Positions 1 to 5,748 of a DNA stretch of 7,136 bases are shown in pieces. The first letter of the stretch is position 1; each line of letters begins with the position of its first letter. Below the pieces are notes generated by a model. That model was not told the DNA's origin. It saw nothing but the letters and a program-made list of their open reading frames with translations, and did no database searches. A program made the position numbers and the translations under genes. The stretch is from Oscillospiraceae bacterium (GTDB lineage Bacteria; Bacillota; Clostridia; Oscillospirales; Oscillospiraceae), in assembly GCA_017458025.1 (NCBI GenBank), contig JAFTGG010000157.1, forward strand, positions 1 through 7,136, given 5' to 3'.

Positions 1-519
1 CTCGTCGGTGTATTGGGCCTGGAAGTCTACGATCTCGCGGTTTGCTCGATAAAACTCCTGCTCTGCCTTGTCCAGCTTTTTGTGTTTGCGTAGCTTGGAT
101 CGGATCCGCACGATGGCCGCGAATGTTGTCTCGCCGTCAATCTCGTTGAAGTAGCTGATAAACGTCCACCAGTGCAGATATTCCATACCACGCACGTCCG
201 TCCCTGTGGTCTTGTTGATGGCGCTGACGATACGCGGGAAGTCCTGCTCCCATGAAACCAGCTTCGGTGACTTGCCGCCGCGATCCGGCTCGCCGCAGTT
301 GAGGAACAGCATCAGCTCCCGCAGCGCGGCCTCGTAGTGCTCCGGCGGCATATCGCACAGTGCGGGATAGAAGATTACCAGTGCGCCGTATGCCTTATCC
401 GCGTTCGTCAGCTCCATGTCGGACAGGACGGCGCAGATATCGAGCGCCGCCCGGTAGTCCGACCGGATGCTGTATTCCACGCCGCCAACCGTGGCGGTCT
501 CGGGCAGCGTGTAGTTCAT
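1..519 (-). CDS. Gp15-family phage tail protein (second tail assembly chaperone), 3' end outside window
   Basis: The frame is open for 173 codons from the ATG at 519 to the window edge with no stop, so the C-terminus is missing. The product starts MNYTLPETATVGG and contains a WWTF motif at residues 117-120, followed by a basic helical stretch (residues about 140-155, KLRKHKKLDK). A short N-terminal beta region, a helical core and a central WW.F motif are typical of the bacteriophage Gp15 family, which lies between the first tail chaperone and the tape measure gene in Gram-positive siphoviruses. The inferred role is to coat or chaperone the tape measure protein during tail tube assembly in the cytoplasm. 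The start overlaps the stop of the preceding chaperone by an ATGA, and no good Shine-Dalgarno is visible, so translation is probably coupled. Its frame is -1 relative to the upstream gene, the geometry used by frameshifted tail chaperone pairs. The family call is by recognition, not by search. Confidence 0.85.
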   Translation of the reverse strand, partial: MNYTLPETATVGGVEYSIRSDYRAALDICAVLSDMELTNADKAYGALVIFYPALCDMPPEHYEAALRELMLFLNCGEPDRGGKSPKLVSWEQDFPRIVSAINKTTGTDVRGMEYLHWWTFISYFNEIDGETTFAAIVRIRSKLRKHKKLDKAEQEFYRANREIVDFQAQYTDE

Positions 520-935
520 TTGCGGTATTTCTTTAGATATTTTTCGAGCCTCGGGTTGGTCGCTTTCTGCTCGCGGGCGAAAGTCGTGTCGATCTCGTCG
601 ATGACCGCCAGCAGCAGGTTTGCCCACACCGGCAGGCCTTTCGCGAGCGCGTAGACGTTCATGGTACCGAACACCGCCGCGCAGCAGCCCGCGCCGAGCG
701 CGCCGTCGATCATCTCGCGCATCTCCGCGTCGCGTTTGCGCGCTACGGCGAAAATTTCGCGCCTGTCTCCGAGTTTTTCGACCTCCGCCTTGTAGGACTC
801 CTGTTTGGAATCGAGGCCGTCAAACGTCGAAAAAAGCCGCTCCACGAACGCGCTGTCGGTCGGGTTAAACGTCAGCTCATAGCTTCCGTTGAGGCTGTAA
901 TTTTCGATGCCGCTTTCAATACTGAGGTCCTTCAT
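516..935 (-). CDS. Phage tail assembly chaperone
   Basis: This 139-residue protein has a beta-type N-terminus (NGSYELTFNPTDSAFVERLF, residues 16-35), a charged helical middle (about 40-75) and a conserved-looking core with FGTMNVYALAKGLPVWANLL (residues 89-108). It ends in a Lys/Arg-rich tail. Small proteins of this shape directly between the major tail protein and a Gp15-family gene act as tail assembly chaperones that bind the tape measure and recruit tube subunits. The start at 935 overlaps the major tail protein stop as ATGA, and GAGG at 943-946 lies 7 nt upstream, a fair ribosome site. The stop overlaps the start of the Gp15 gene, again as ATGA. Function rests mainly on position, size and resemblance. 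Two adjacent cysteines at residues 84-85 are unusual but unexplained. Confidence 0.78.
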   Translation of the reverse strand: MKDLSIESGIENYSLNGSYELTFNPTDSAFVERLFSTFDGLDSKQESYKAEVEKLGDRREIFAVARKRDAEMREMIDGALGAGCCAAVFGTMNVYALAKGLPVWANLLLAVIDEIDTTFAREQKATNPRLEKYLKKYRK

Positions 936-1483
936 GCGTTATCCTCAGCGGCCGCGCCGTCCGGCGTAAACGTGATCGCGCCGGTCTCGCTGTCCATCGC
1001 CGCCGTGCCGGTCGTGCGCGTGCCGCCCAAGGCGACCGTGATCGGCATGGAGATCTCCGCGCCGCCCTCGCCGCCAAGGCCGGTCGTCTCGAACGCGGAG
1101 GCGGCATAGCGCTCCGCGAACATCGCGTTTTCTGCCGTTCCGGCGTACTTGTGGACGATCAGGACGTCCTGCGCCGCCAGCGCCGCGTAATTCTGCTCCC
1201 TAATGGCGAGGTTCCAGAGCTTGACCGCCGCCGCGTCGCCGCTGTCCAGCGGCAGCGGGTCGAAGGTCTGCGTGATCTGGGGCTTTTTCATCGTCGTGCG
1301 GACGATGCCGAGGACGTCCGTGCTGCTCTCGCGCTGCCAGTCGTATTCCTCGCTGCTGTCCGGCACGCGGGAGCCGAGGGGCGACCAGACCGGCGCGGCG
1401 CTCGTGCCGGTGTTGAGGAGCAGGACCAGCAGCTCGCGGTCAATGGTCTGCCCCGCCGTGGTGTTAAACTTCAAATCAGTCAT
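932..1483 (-). CDS. Phage major tail protein (tail tube protein)
   Basis: This 183-residue protein forms the tail tube by hexamer stacking. Recognisable parts are RELLVLLLNTGTSAAPVW at residues 16-33, a DSSEEYDW stretch at 42-49, TTMKKPQITQTFDP at 63-76 and KLWNLAIREQ at 88-97. These match the common tail tube family of Clostridia siphoviruses, whose members begin with a strand reading roughly LLLNTGT-x-x-PVW. The C-terminal part (144-173) is beta-rich with a GGTRTTGTA turn. There is no added Ig-like domain. The start is the second of two in-frame ATGs. The strong ribosome site AAGGAG (1493-1498) directly abuts the first ATG at 1492 and is 9 nt from the ATG at 1483, so 1483 is chosen. It is preceded by an 18-nt gap, one of the few real gaps in the operon, and has its own strong ribosome site, as suits an abundant product. 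Confidence 0.88.
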   Translation of the reverse strand: MTDLKFNTTAGQTIDRELLVLLLNTGTSAAPVWSPLGSRVPDSSEEYDWQRESSTDVLGIVRTTMKKPQITQTFDPLPLDSGDAAAVKLWNLAIREQNYAALAAQDVLIVHKYAGTAENAMFAERYAASAFETTGLGGEGGAEISMPITVALGGTRTTGTAAMDSETGAITFTPDGAAAEDNA

Positions 1484-1492
1484 TTTTTGCAT

Positions 1493-1498
1493 CTCCTT
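1493..1498 (-). promoter_or_regulatory. Ribosome binding site of the major tail protein gene, decides the start
   Basis: The minus strand reads AAGGAG here. The ATG at 1492 follows with no spacer and cannot be used efficiently, while the ATG at 1483 has a 9-nt spacer. This moves the start three codons inward of the longest reading. Confidence 0.8.
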
Positions 1499-1501
1499 TT
1501 G

Positions 1502-1975
1502 TCAGTTTGGTTTTAGTACCTCGTAGGTCAGCTTGATCTGGATCGCGTGATCTTCGTCGCCGTTGTCCCAAGCGTTCCGTATCGCCGCGCGGCGCTGTGT
1601 TTCCAAACGAACGGCAGTACAGCCGTCCCCAAGATTGGGGAGGTTGCATCGGCTGCACACCCAATCGGCGAGTGCGTTGAGCGTTTCGTCGGCCTTCAGT
1701 CGTGCGTCGCCGCTATCTGCCGGCTGGACCCGATACCAGAGGGAAAAGCTCAACTGCGCCCGATATCCGCCGTCAATGAACTGTCGCGTTTTGTACGCGC
1801 CCTGTTCGATGTGCATGGAGATGCCAGTCACGCCCTCGTCCAACAATTCATAGCGGATTGCATCGACCGGCAGCGTCGAGTATTCATTGAGCCATTGCAG
1901 CACCGTCCGCGCAACTCGCGCTTCTTCCGAGGCGGAAACCAGAGCCGGTGCGCGCTTTGTTTTTGATTGTATCAT
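1502..1975 (-). CDS. Phage tail terminator / minor capsid protein
   Basis: This 157-residue protein has an alpha/beta pattern: an N-terminal helix (VARTVLQWLNEY, residues 21-32), a strand pair around YRAQLSFSLWYRV (71-83), a helix DETLNALADWV (96-106) and a closing strand in DHAIQIKLTYEV (142-153). This resembles the phage minor capsid / tail terminator fold, in which a ring of subunits caps the tail tube and joins it to the neck. Position directly before the tube protein supports this. The ATG at 1975 overlaps the stop of the gp10-like gene as ATGA and is preceded by a G-rich run that may act as ribosome site. A longer reading to 2026 would run into the upstream gene and lacks a ribosome site. 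Family assignment is from pattern and position. Confidence 0.75.
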   Translation of the reverse strand: MIQSKTKRAPALVSASEEARVARTVLQWLNEYSTLPVDAIRYELLDEGVTGISMHIEQGAYKTRQFIDGGYRAQLSFSLWYRVQPADSGDARLKADETLNALADWVCSRCNLPNLGDGCTAVRLETQRRAAIRNAWDNGDEDHAIQIKLTYEVLKPN

Positions 1976-2385
1976 CTGCGCCCCCCAATCTTTTTCAGGA
2001 TTTCGTTTGTTGAGAACTCTCGCCACTTTTCAGCGTTCTCATTTTTGGCGCCCCAGAACCAATGCGCCTGCGCCTTTGGGTGGATCGTCTTTGTAAAGTG
2101 GATTCTGTCGTCCACGAGGAGCTTGCCCTCCTCAAAAACGGTGCGATAGCTGCCTTGGCGCGTTTTCCCGCGAAACAGCCAAAATGCCTGTTTCCCGCTA
2201 CCCTGATAGGTGATCACGCTGCCCGAAACGCGTGTCATGCTGTTCATCCGTCCGGTTTTAGCAGGGACGAACGGCTCCGCGTCCCGCTCAGCTTGTTTTG
2301 CAAGGTCGTGCGCCACGTCGGAGAGGTCACCCACCGCCTCAACCAGCGCCGGGGAGAAGTAACTATTTACATAGACGTGCCACAT
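1972..2385 (-). CDS. HK97 gp10-like / minor capsid neck protein
   Basis: This 137-residue protein has an N-terminal helix (ALVEAVGDLSDVAHDLAKQAERDA, about 13-36) followed by FVPAKTGRM (39-47), the 'P-x-TG-x-L/M' turn typical of gp10-like and minor capsid proteins of siphovirus necks. A beta region follows (VSGSVITYQG, 53-62), then an HP.A..HWFW segment (102-111), and the protein ends basic. Such proteins are tail-completion or joining proteins between connector and tail. The start ATG at 2385 shares one base with the preceding TAA stop (TAATG), so reinitiation is likely; no strong ribosome site is present. An in-frame extension to 2412 would overlap the head closure gene and has no ribosome site. 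Confidence 0.78.
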   Translation of the reverse strand: MWHVYVNSYFSPALVEAVGDLSDVAHDLAKQAERDAEPFVPAKTGRMNSMTRVSGSVITYQGSGKQAFWLFRGKTRQGSYRTVFEEGKLLVDDRIHFTKTIHPKAQAHWFWGAKNENAEKWREFSTNEILKKIGGRR

Positions 2386-3203
2386 TACGCACCGCCCACT
2401 TCCAGCGTCCAACCGTCAGGCGCGCCCGCATCGTTGAGTGAGACCTTTGTCACGCGATAGACGCCGTCATACCGGGCGGTGAGGCTTTCAAACGTGGAGT
2501 CATCTTCCTCCACGCGCCCGCGAACGATGAAGTCCTTGTTGACGTCCAGCGTCCACAGCACACTTCTGTCCTCTGCGTTCGCGTACTCCCGCGCGCCTAC
2601 CCACTGCCGCGCCGCGCCGGTTAGTCCGTCAACGGCAGCGACAGACAACGGAATTTGCAGCGATATCCCGCTGAGTGGGTACGACGAGCTGGTCTGCGGA
2701 CGCATCATGCCCGCCGCTGCGCGCGCCGCGTCGGAGGTCAGCAAGGACACGTTGGGTAATACGGTGATGTAGACGTCCTGTTCAAAGGTTCTCGGATCTT
2801 CGCGGATGTTGTAGACCGTAACGGTGCTACTGGACGCCTCTTCCCGCGCAAGCGTCAAATCCTGACACGCAGGGTAGACGCTGGGCAAAGCTTGGATCAT
2901 GACGATCCGATACCGCACGTTCTGGATAACCGCCACGTCGTACTCCCGTATGTCATAAGGGCTTTGAGGAACGCGGATCACACGCTCGACGTTGTTGTAG
3001 TAGCTTTTGGTCGTCGCGTATCGGTCTAAGCTCATACGGCGTTCCGCGAAATTCAGCGTGACCTGCAAGGTCTCGATCACAGTAGGGTGGAGACTCGGAT
3101 CGTTCCCGTCCTTAACGGCTGAATATATCTGAACCATTCCGTCGTTGAACGTCTGCGATATCTCACCCTTCGCCCGATACGGAGCTTTCCACTTGGTTGG
3201 CAT
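2385..3203 (-). CDS. Phage head closure protein with extra C-terminal domain
   Basis: The product has 272 residues, about twice the usual length of siphovirus head closure (SPP1 gp16-like) proteins. Residues 1 to about 120 fit that class: an N-terminal strand region, then ERRMSLDRYATTKSYYNNVERVIRVPQ with the split between residues 54 and 80, EYDVAVIQNVRYRIVMIQAL (87-106), and CQDLTLAREE (113-122), the usual closing strand. Residues about 127-272 form a second domain starting TVTVYNIREDP, with YITVLPNVSLL (145-155), SGISLQIPLSV (178-188), an SVLWTLDVNKDFIVRG strand (214-229) and a terminal DGWTLEVGG (263-271). It resembles small beta-rich neck proteins that are often separate genes in Clostridia phages. 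The start at 3203 has AGGAGG at 3214-3219 with a 10-nt spacer. A longer frame to 3368 is open but runs inside the connector gene and is rejected. It overlaps the connector gene by 41 bp. Confidence 0.72.
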   Translation of the reverse strand: MPTKWKAPYRAKGEISQTFNDGMVQIYSAVKDGNDPSLHPTVIETLQVTLNFAERRMSLDRYATTKSYYNNVERVIRVPQSPYDIREYDVAVIQNVRYRIVMIQALPSVYPACQDLTLAREEASSSTVTVYNIREDPRTFEQDVYITVLPNVSLLTSDAARAAAGMMRPQTSSSYPLSGISLQIPLSVAAVDGLTGAARQWVGAREYANAEDRSVLWTLDVNKDFIVRGRVEEDDSTFESLTARYDGVYRVTKVSLNDAGAPDGWTLEVGGA

Positions 3204-3495
3204 ACTCCGACACCCTCCTATCGTTTTGCAGCGCGAGGATTCGCGCCGTATAATTTGTCTCAAATACGTCAAGCGCTGCGTCGCGGGCATAACGCACATA
3301 CTCCTTGACAAGCTCCCGTGCGCCGCCGGGGGAATGGTAATCCCCCGGGACGCCGAGCTTGTTGTCAATGTAAGACATGCCGTCCGCGATTAGGTCTAAA
3401 TAGCGCTCATCGGTCGCCGCGTCGTCCCATGTTACGCCCAGTTGTGCCTTGACGTAGGGCAGAAGCAGCGCCGGAACCGAGTCGCTGCCGCTCAT
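3163..3495 (-). CDS. Phage head-tail connector protein (gp6-like)
   Basis: This 110-residue protein fits the gp6-like connector family. It has an N-terminal helix LLPYVKAQLGVTWDDAATDERYLDLIADGMSYID split between residues 11 and 44, with the hallmark short linker and acidic patch (TWDDAATDE, 22-30). NKLG follows at 45-48, then a second helical hairpin (ARELVKEYVRYARDAALDVF, 59-78). Twelve or so copies form a ring under the portal that seals the DNA-filled head and accepts the head closure protein. The start is 4 nt after the capsid stop, and no AGGAG lies in front of it, so translation probably depends on ribosomes finishing the capsid gene. The 3' end overlaps the next gene by 41 bp in another frame. 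Confidence 0.82.
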   Translation of the reverse strand: MSGSDSVPALLLPYVKAQLGVTWDDAATDERYLDLIADGMSYIDNKLGVPGDYHSPGGARELVKEYVRYARDAALDVFETNYTARILALQNDRRVSEYANQVESSVSGEG

Positions 3496-3499
3496 CGGC

Positions 3500-4972
3500 T
3501 CAGGACTTGGTCACGGTGACCTTGTACGTCCCTGTGGACGTACCGTCCTGCGCCGTGACCTTGATCTCGACGGCGTTGCTGCCGGCCTTCCACGTTAGCG
3601 CGGAGCCGTTCGCGGCGCTCTCGCCGTTGAGCGTGACCTCGATGGTCGCGCCGGCGTCGGCGGGCGTTGCGTTGATCGTATTGCTCGCGTTGGAGGTCGT
3701 CGCGGTATAGGCGTCGGTCTGCGAGTCAAACGCGGGGCTCAGGATCGCGGAGCCGAGAGAAAGCGCAGACAGCGTGACGTCGCTGCTCGGCGTCGAGGGA
3801 GAGACCTGCTCCACCTTCCACACCGCCGGCGTCAGCTCGGAGATATCAAGCAGCAGGAAAGAGTTGTTGTCCTTCGGCATGCCGTTGGCGTAGGTCTTGA
3901 TGATGTAGGTGCGCTTGTCCTCGCCGAACTTGTACTCGTCGCTGTATTCGATGCGGCCGTCTTTGGCGATACCGGCGACGGCGAAGTAGCGCGGTGCGCT
4001 GCCGAGAACGGCCTCGCCGCGAGTTTCAAGCGCCTCTGTCGGGATAATCGTCATCGGATACGGCATCACGTCGTTGCGATAGGTGCCATCCGGCGCCTGC
4101 AGCGTGGTCGCGGGCATGACCTTCTCATAGTAGTCCTGAGGATTGACCAGCAGCACTACGTCACGGACAAGGCGCATCTTGCCGCTTGCGCCGCGCGCCA
4201 GCATGGACAGCAGCATGCCGATGGTTGCGGGCCGCAGATCGCTGACCTTGACCACGCTCTTGCGCGGATAGACGCCGTCGGTCACGGTCACGCCGGTACC
4301 GACCTGGCGCGTCATGCCGATGGGCATGGTCTTGCCGGTGCCGTCGACGATTCCGTATTCGAGGCCGGAGGCGAGCGCTTCATAAAGCACGTCGCGCACA
4401 TAGGTGTCCAACCACTCAGGACCGAGCTCAAGACCCGGCTTGCAGACGAACATCAGCGCGGAGAGCTTATAGAGGCCGCTCTCGATGACGGAGAGGTTGG
4501 CGGCAAGCTCCTTGACGATGTCGTCGCATAGCTCGCCCCATTGGGCGCGTTGGAACTCGCTGCCGTCGACCAGGATGCGTGTGTTGCCCGTCACCTGCAT
4601 GAAGTTGATCTTGGACAGCAGCGGGTGATTCTGACGGAGATCCTCGAACACGTCGTTGATCGTCGTGGTGGGAAAAGACTTGTCGATGTTGTTCAGCGCC
4701 TGCTTCGGGTCGTCGCTGCGCATTGCGGCGAGCACCGCCTGATAGTAATTGCGCTCGTCGCTCGTCAGCTGGCGGACGCCGCGCGCCGACAGGATCTGTG
4801 CGTCGAGCTGCGTCTGCGCGTCGGCAAGGCGCTGCTCATAATCACCGGCAATGGCTTGCGCCATTTCTTCAAGGCCCTGAGTCAGCTTTTCGGGGTCGTT
4901 GTCCTTGACGGCGTCACGGATCGTCTGGCGCGCGCACTCGCGCGTGATCGTCTTGATGTCATTGCTCTTCAT
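3500..4972 (-). CDS. Phage major capsid protein with C-terminal cadherin-like domain
   Basis: The product has 490 residues and forms the capsid lattice. Residues 1 to about 65 are helical and charged (KLTQGLEEMAQAI, 29-41; YEQRLADAQTQLDAQ, 45-59), like the delta/scaffold region of HK97-type capsids. The core follows: VRQLTSDERNYYQAVLAAM (66-84), FPTTTINDVFEDLRQNHPLL (100-119), an E-loop-like strand region near 120-150, GLEYGIVDGTGKTMPIGM (203-220) and RFFAVAG-like APRYFAVAG (326-334). Residues about 397-490 form a separate beta-sandwich of the cadherin-like type, with LSPAFDSQTDAYTAT (411-425), a Gly/Asn turn and TYKVTVTKS at the end. The ATG at 4972 is used because AAAGGA (4983-4988) lies 10 nt upstream; a non-ATG extension to 4999 overlaps the protease stop. 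It follows portal and protease as in HK97-like phages. The capsid call is firm; the delta region boundary is inferred. Confidence 0.92.
   Translation of the reverse strand: MKSNDIKTITRECARQTIRDAVKDNDPEKLTQGLEEMAQAIAGDYEQRLADAQTQLDAQILSARGVRQLTSDERNYYQAVLAAMRSDDPKQALNNIDKSFPTTTINDVFEDLRQNHPLLSKINFMQVTGNTRILVDGSEFQRAQWGELCDDIVKELAANLSVIESGLYKLSALMFVCKPGLELGPEWLDTYVRDVLYEALASGLEYGIVDGTGKTMPIGMTRQVGTGVTVTDGVYPRKSVVKVSDLRPATIGMLLSMLARGASGKMRLVRDVVLLVNPQDYYEKVMPATTLQAPDGTYRNDVMPYPMTIIPTEALETRGEAVLGSAPRYFAVAGIAKDGRIEYSDEYKFGEDKRTYIIKTYANGMPKDNNSFLLLDISELTPAVWKVEQVSPSTPSSDVTLSALSLGSAILSPAFDSQTDAYTATTSNASNTINATPADAGATIEVTLNGESAANGSALTWKAGSNAVEIKVTAQDGTSTGTYKVTVTKS
3503..3784 (-). other. Cadherin-like beta-sandwich domain fused to the capsid C-terminus
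   Basis: This part of the capsid gene encodes about 94 residues with the signature of the cadherin-like beta-sandwich domain found on many Firmicutes surface proteins. It shows a leading DVTLSALSLGS, then LSPAFDSQTDAYTA, an NTINATPADAGATIEV strand pair, NGESAANGSALTWKAGSN, and VEIKVTAQDGTSTGTYKVTV. A PSTPSS-type linker joins it to the capsid core. Such domains probably project from the outer shell and serve as decoration or weak carbohydrate binding; that role is inferred. Confidence 0.8.
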
Positions 4973-4982
4973 ATGGTTTTTA

Positions 4983-4988
4983 TCCTTT
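4983..4988 (-). promoter_or_regulatory. Ribosome binding site of the capsid gene, decides the start
   Basis: AAAGGA on the minus strand lies in the 23-nt gap after the protease stop and 10 nt before the ATG at 4972. It sets that ATG as start rather than any codon upstream. Confidence 0.6.
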
Positions 4989-4995
4989 CTCGAAA

Positions 4996-5748
4996 TCAAA
5001 AGTTTTTGAACAGCGCCATCACGCTGTTTTGCGGTGTCTTGTCGCCCTCGCCCGCCGCTGTGAGCGTTTGTGACGGCTCGGCGGGCGTTTTCCCATCCGG
5101 AGCCGATGCGCCCGCCTGAGGCTCAATTTTGGGTGTGCCAGCGCGTGCTTGCGTCACACGCTGCATGATCTCACGCTTGACGCTCTGCATCTCGTGCGGA
5201 CTCTCGTCGGCCATGATGGCCGTCGCGATGCCCAGATCCAGCGCCTCGCTTGCGTCGAGCCAGGTTTCCTGCTTCTCCAGCTCGCGGATGCGGTCAGCGT
5301 CGACGCCGTTGTCGGTGAACGCCGCAAGGCCAATCTCATTGAGCTTGTCGGCCTCGTCTGCCGCCGCGCGCAGGTCGTCGGCGTTGCCGAAGGTGCTGAC
5401 AAGCACCTGATGGAAGAAGAATGCGGACAGATTGGAGGCGATACGCTCGTCGCCCGCCATAAAGGGATAGATCGCCGCCGAGGCGACAAAGCCGTCCGCG
5501 TGCGTGACGATCTTTGCAGGGTGCTCGCGCAGGGTGTTGTAGATCGCCCAACCCTCGCTGACCGCGCCGCCGTAGCTGTTGATATGGACGTGGATCACGT
5601 CGGCGTTGATCGCATTGATCTCGTTCTTGAAACTGTAGCCGCTTGTCTCATCCTCGAAATACGCCCATGCGACAATATCGCCGAAGATGTAGACGTGTGC
5701 CTCGCGCCCGAGCTGCTGTACGGAATAATACTTCTTGCTTTCGTTCAT
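4996..5748 (-). CDS. ClpP-like prohead protease (head maturation protease)
   Basis: This is a 250-residue ClpP-type serine protease domain (residues about 15-180) plus a Pro/Ala-rich tail. Motifs in order: INSYGG (56-61), the counterpart of the ClpP INSPGG loop; GFVASAA (86-92), with the nucleophile Ser90; FFHQ (111-114), with His113; and KQETWLDASEALDLGIATAI (159-178). At the position of the catalytic Asp of cellular ClpP this protein has a Glu (161), as seen in many phage relatives. The enzyme cuts the capsid delta region and other head proteins during maturation. The tail (about 195-250) is low-complexity and ends NSVMALFKNF, possibly a capsid-targeting peptide. The start overlaps the portal stop as ATGA, and AAAGGAG (5756-5762) sits 7 nt upstream. 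Cellular ClpP is excluded by context and by the tail. Confidence 0.9.
   Translation of the reverse strand: MNESKKYYSVQQLGREAHVYIFGDIVAWAYFEDETSGYSFKNEINAINADVIHVHINSYGGAVSEGWAIYNTLREHPAKIVTHADGFVASAAIYPFMAGDERIASNLSAFFFHQVLVSTFGNADDLRAAADEADKLNEIGLAAFTDNGVDADRIRELEKQETWLDASEALDLGIATAIMADESPHEMQSVKREIMQRVTQARAGTPKIEPQAGASAPDGKTPAEPSQTLTAAGEGDKTPQNSVMALFKNF

Noticed and set aside
137..358. Minus-strand frame of 73 codons near the window start
   Set aside because: It is in another frame of the Gp15-family gene, which is open from 519 to the window edge with a WWTF motif.
516..868. Other plus- and minus-strand frames inside the chaperone genes
   Set aside because: Their Arg/Ala-rich composition is typical of wrong-frame GC-rich sequence, and real genes already fill the region with ATGA junctions.
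3204..3368. N-terminal extension of the head closure gene to 3368
   Set aside because: It lies fully inside the connector gene in another frame, and a strong ribosome site precedes the ATG at 3203.
4541..5119. Plus-strand open frame opposite capsid and protease
   Set aside because: It is the reverse complement shadow of the capsid N-terminal region, with no start signal.
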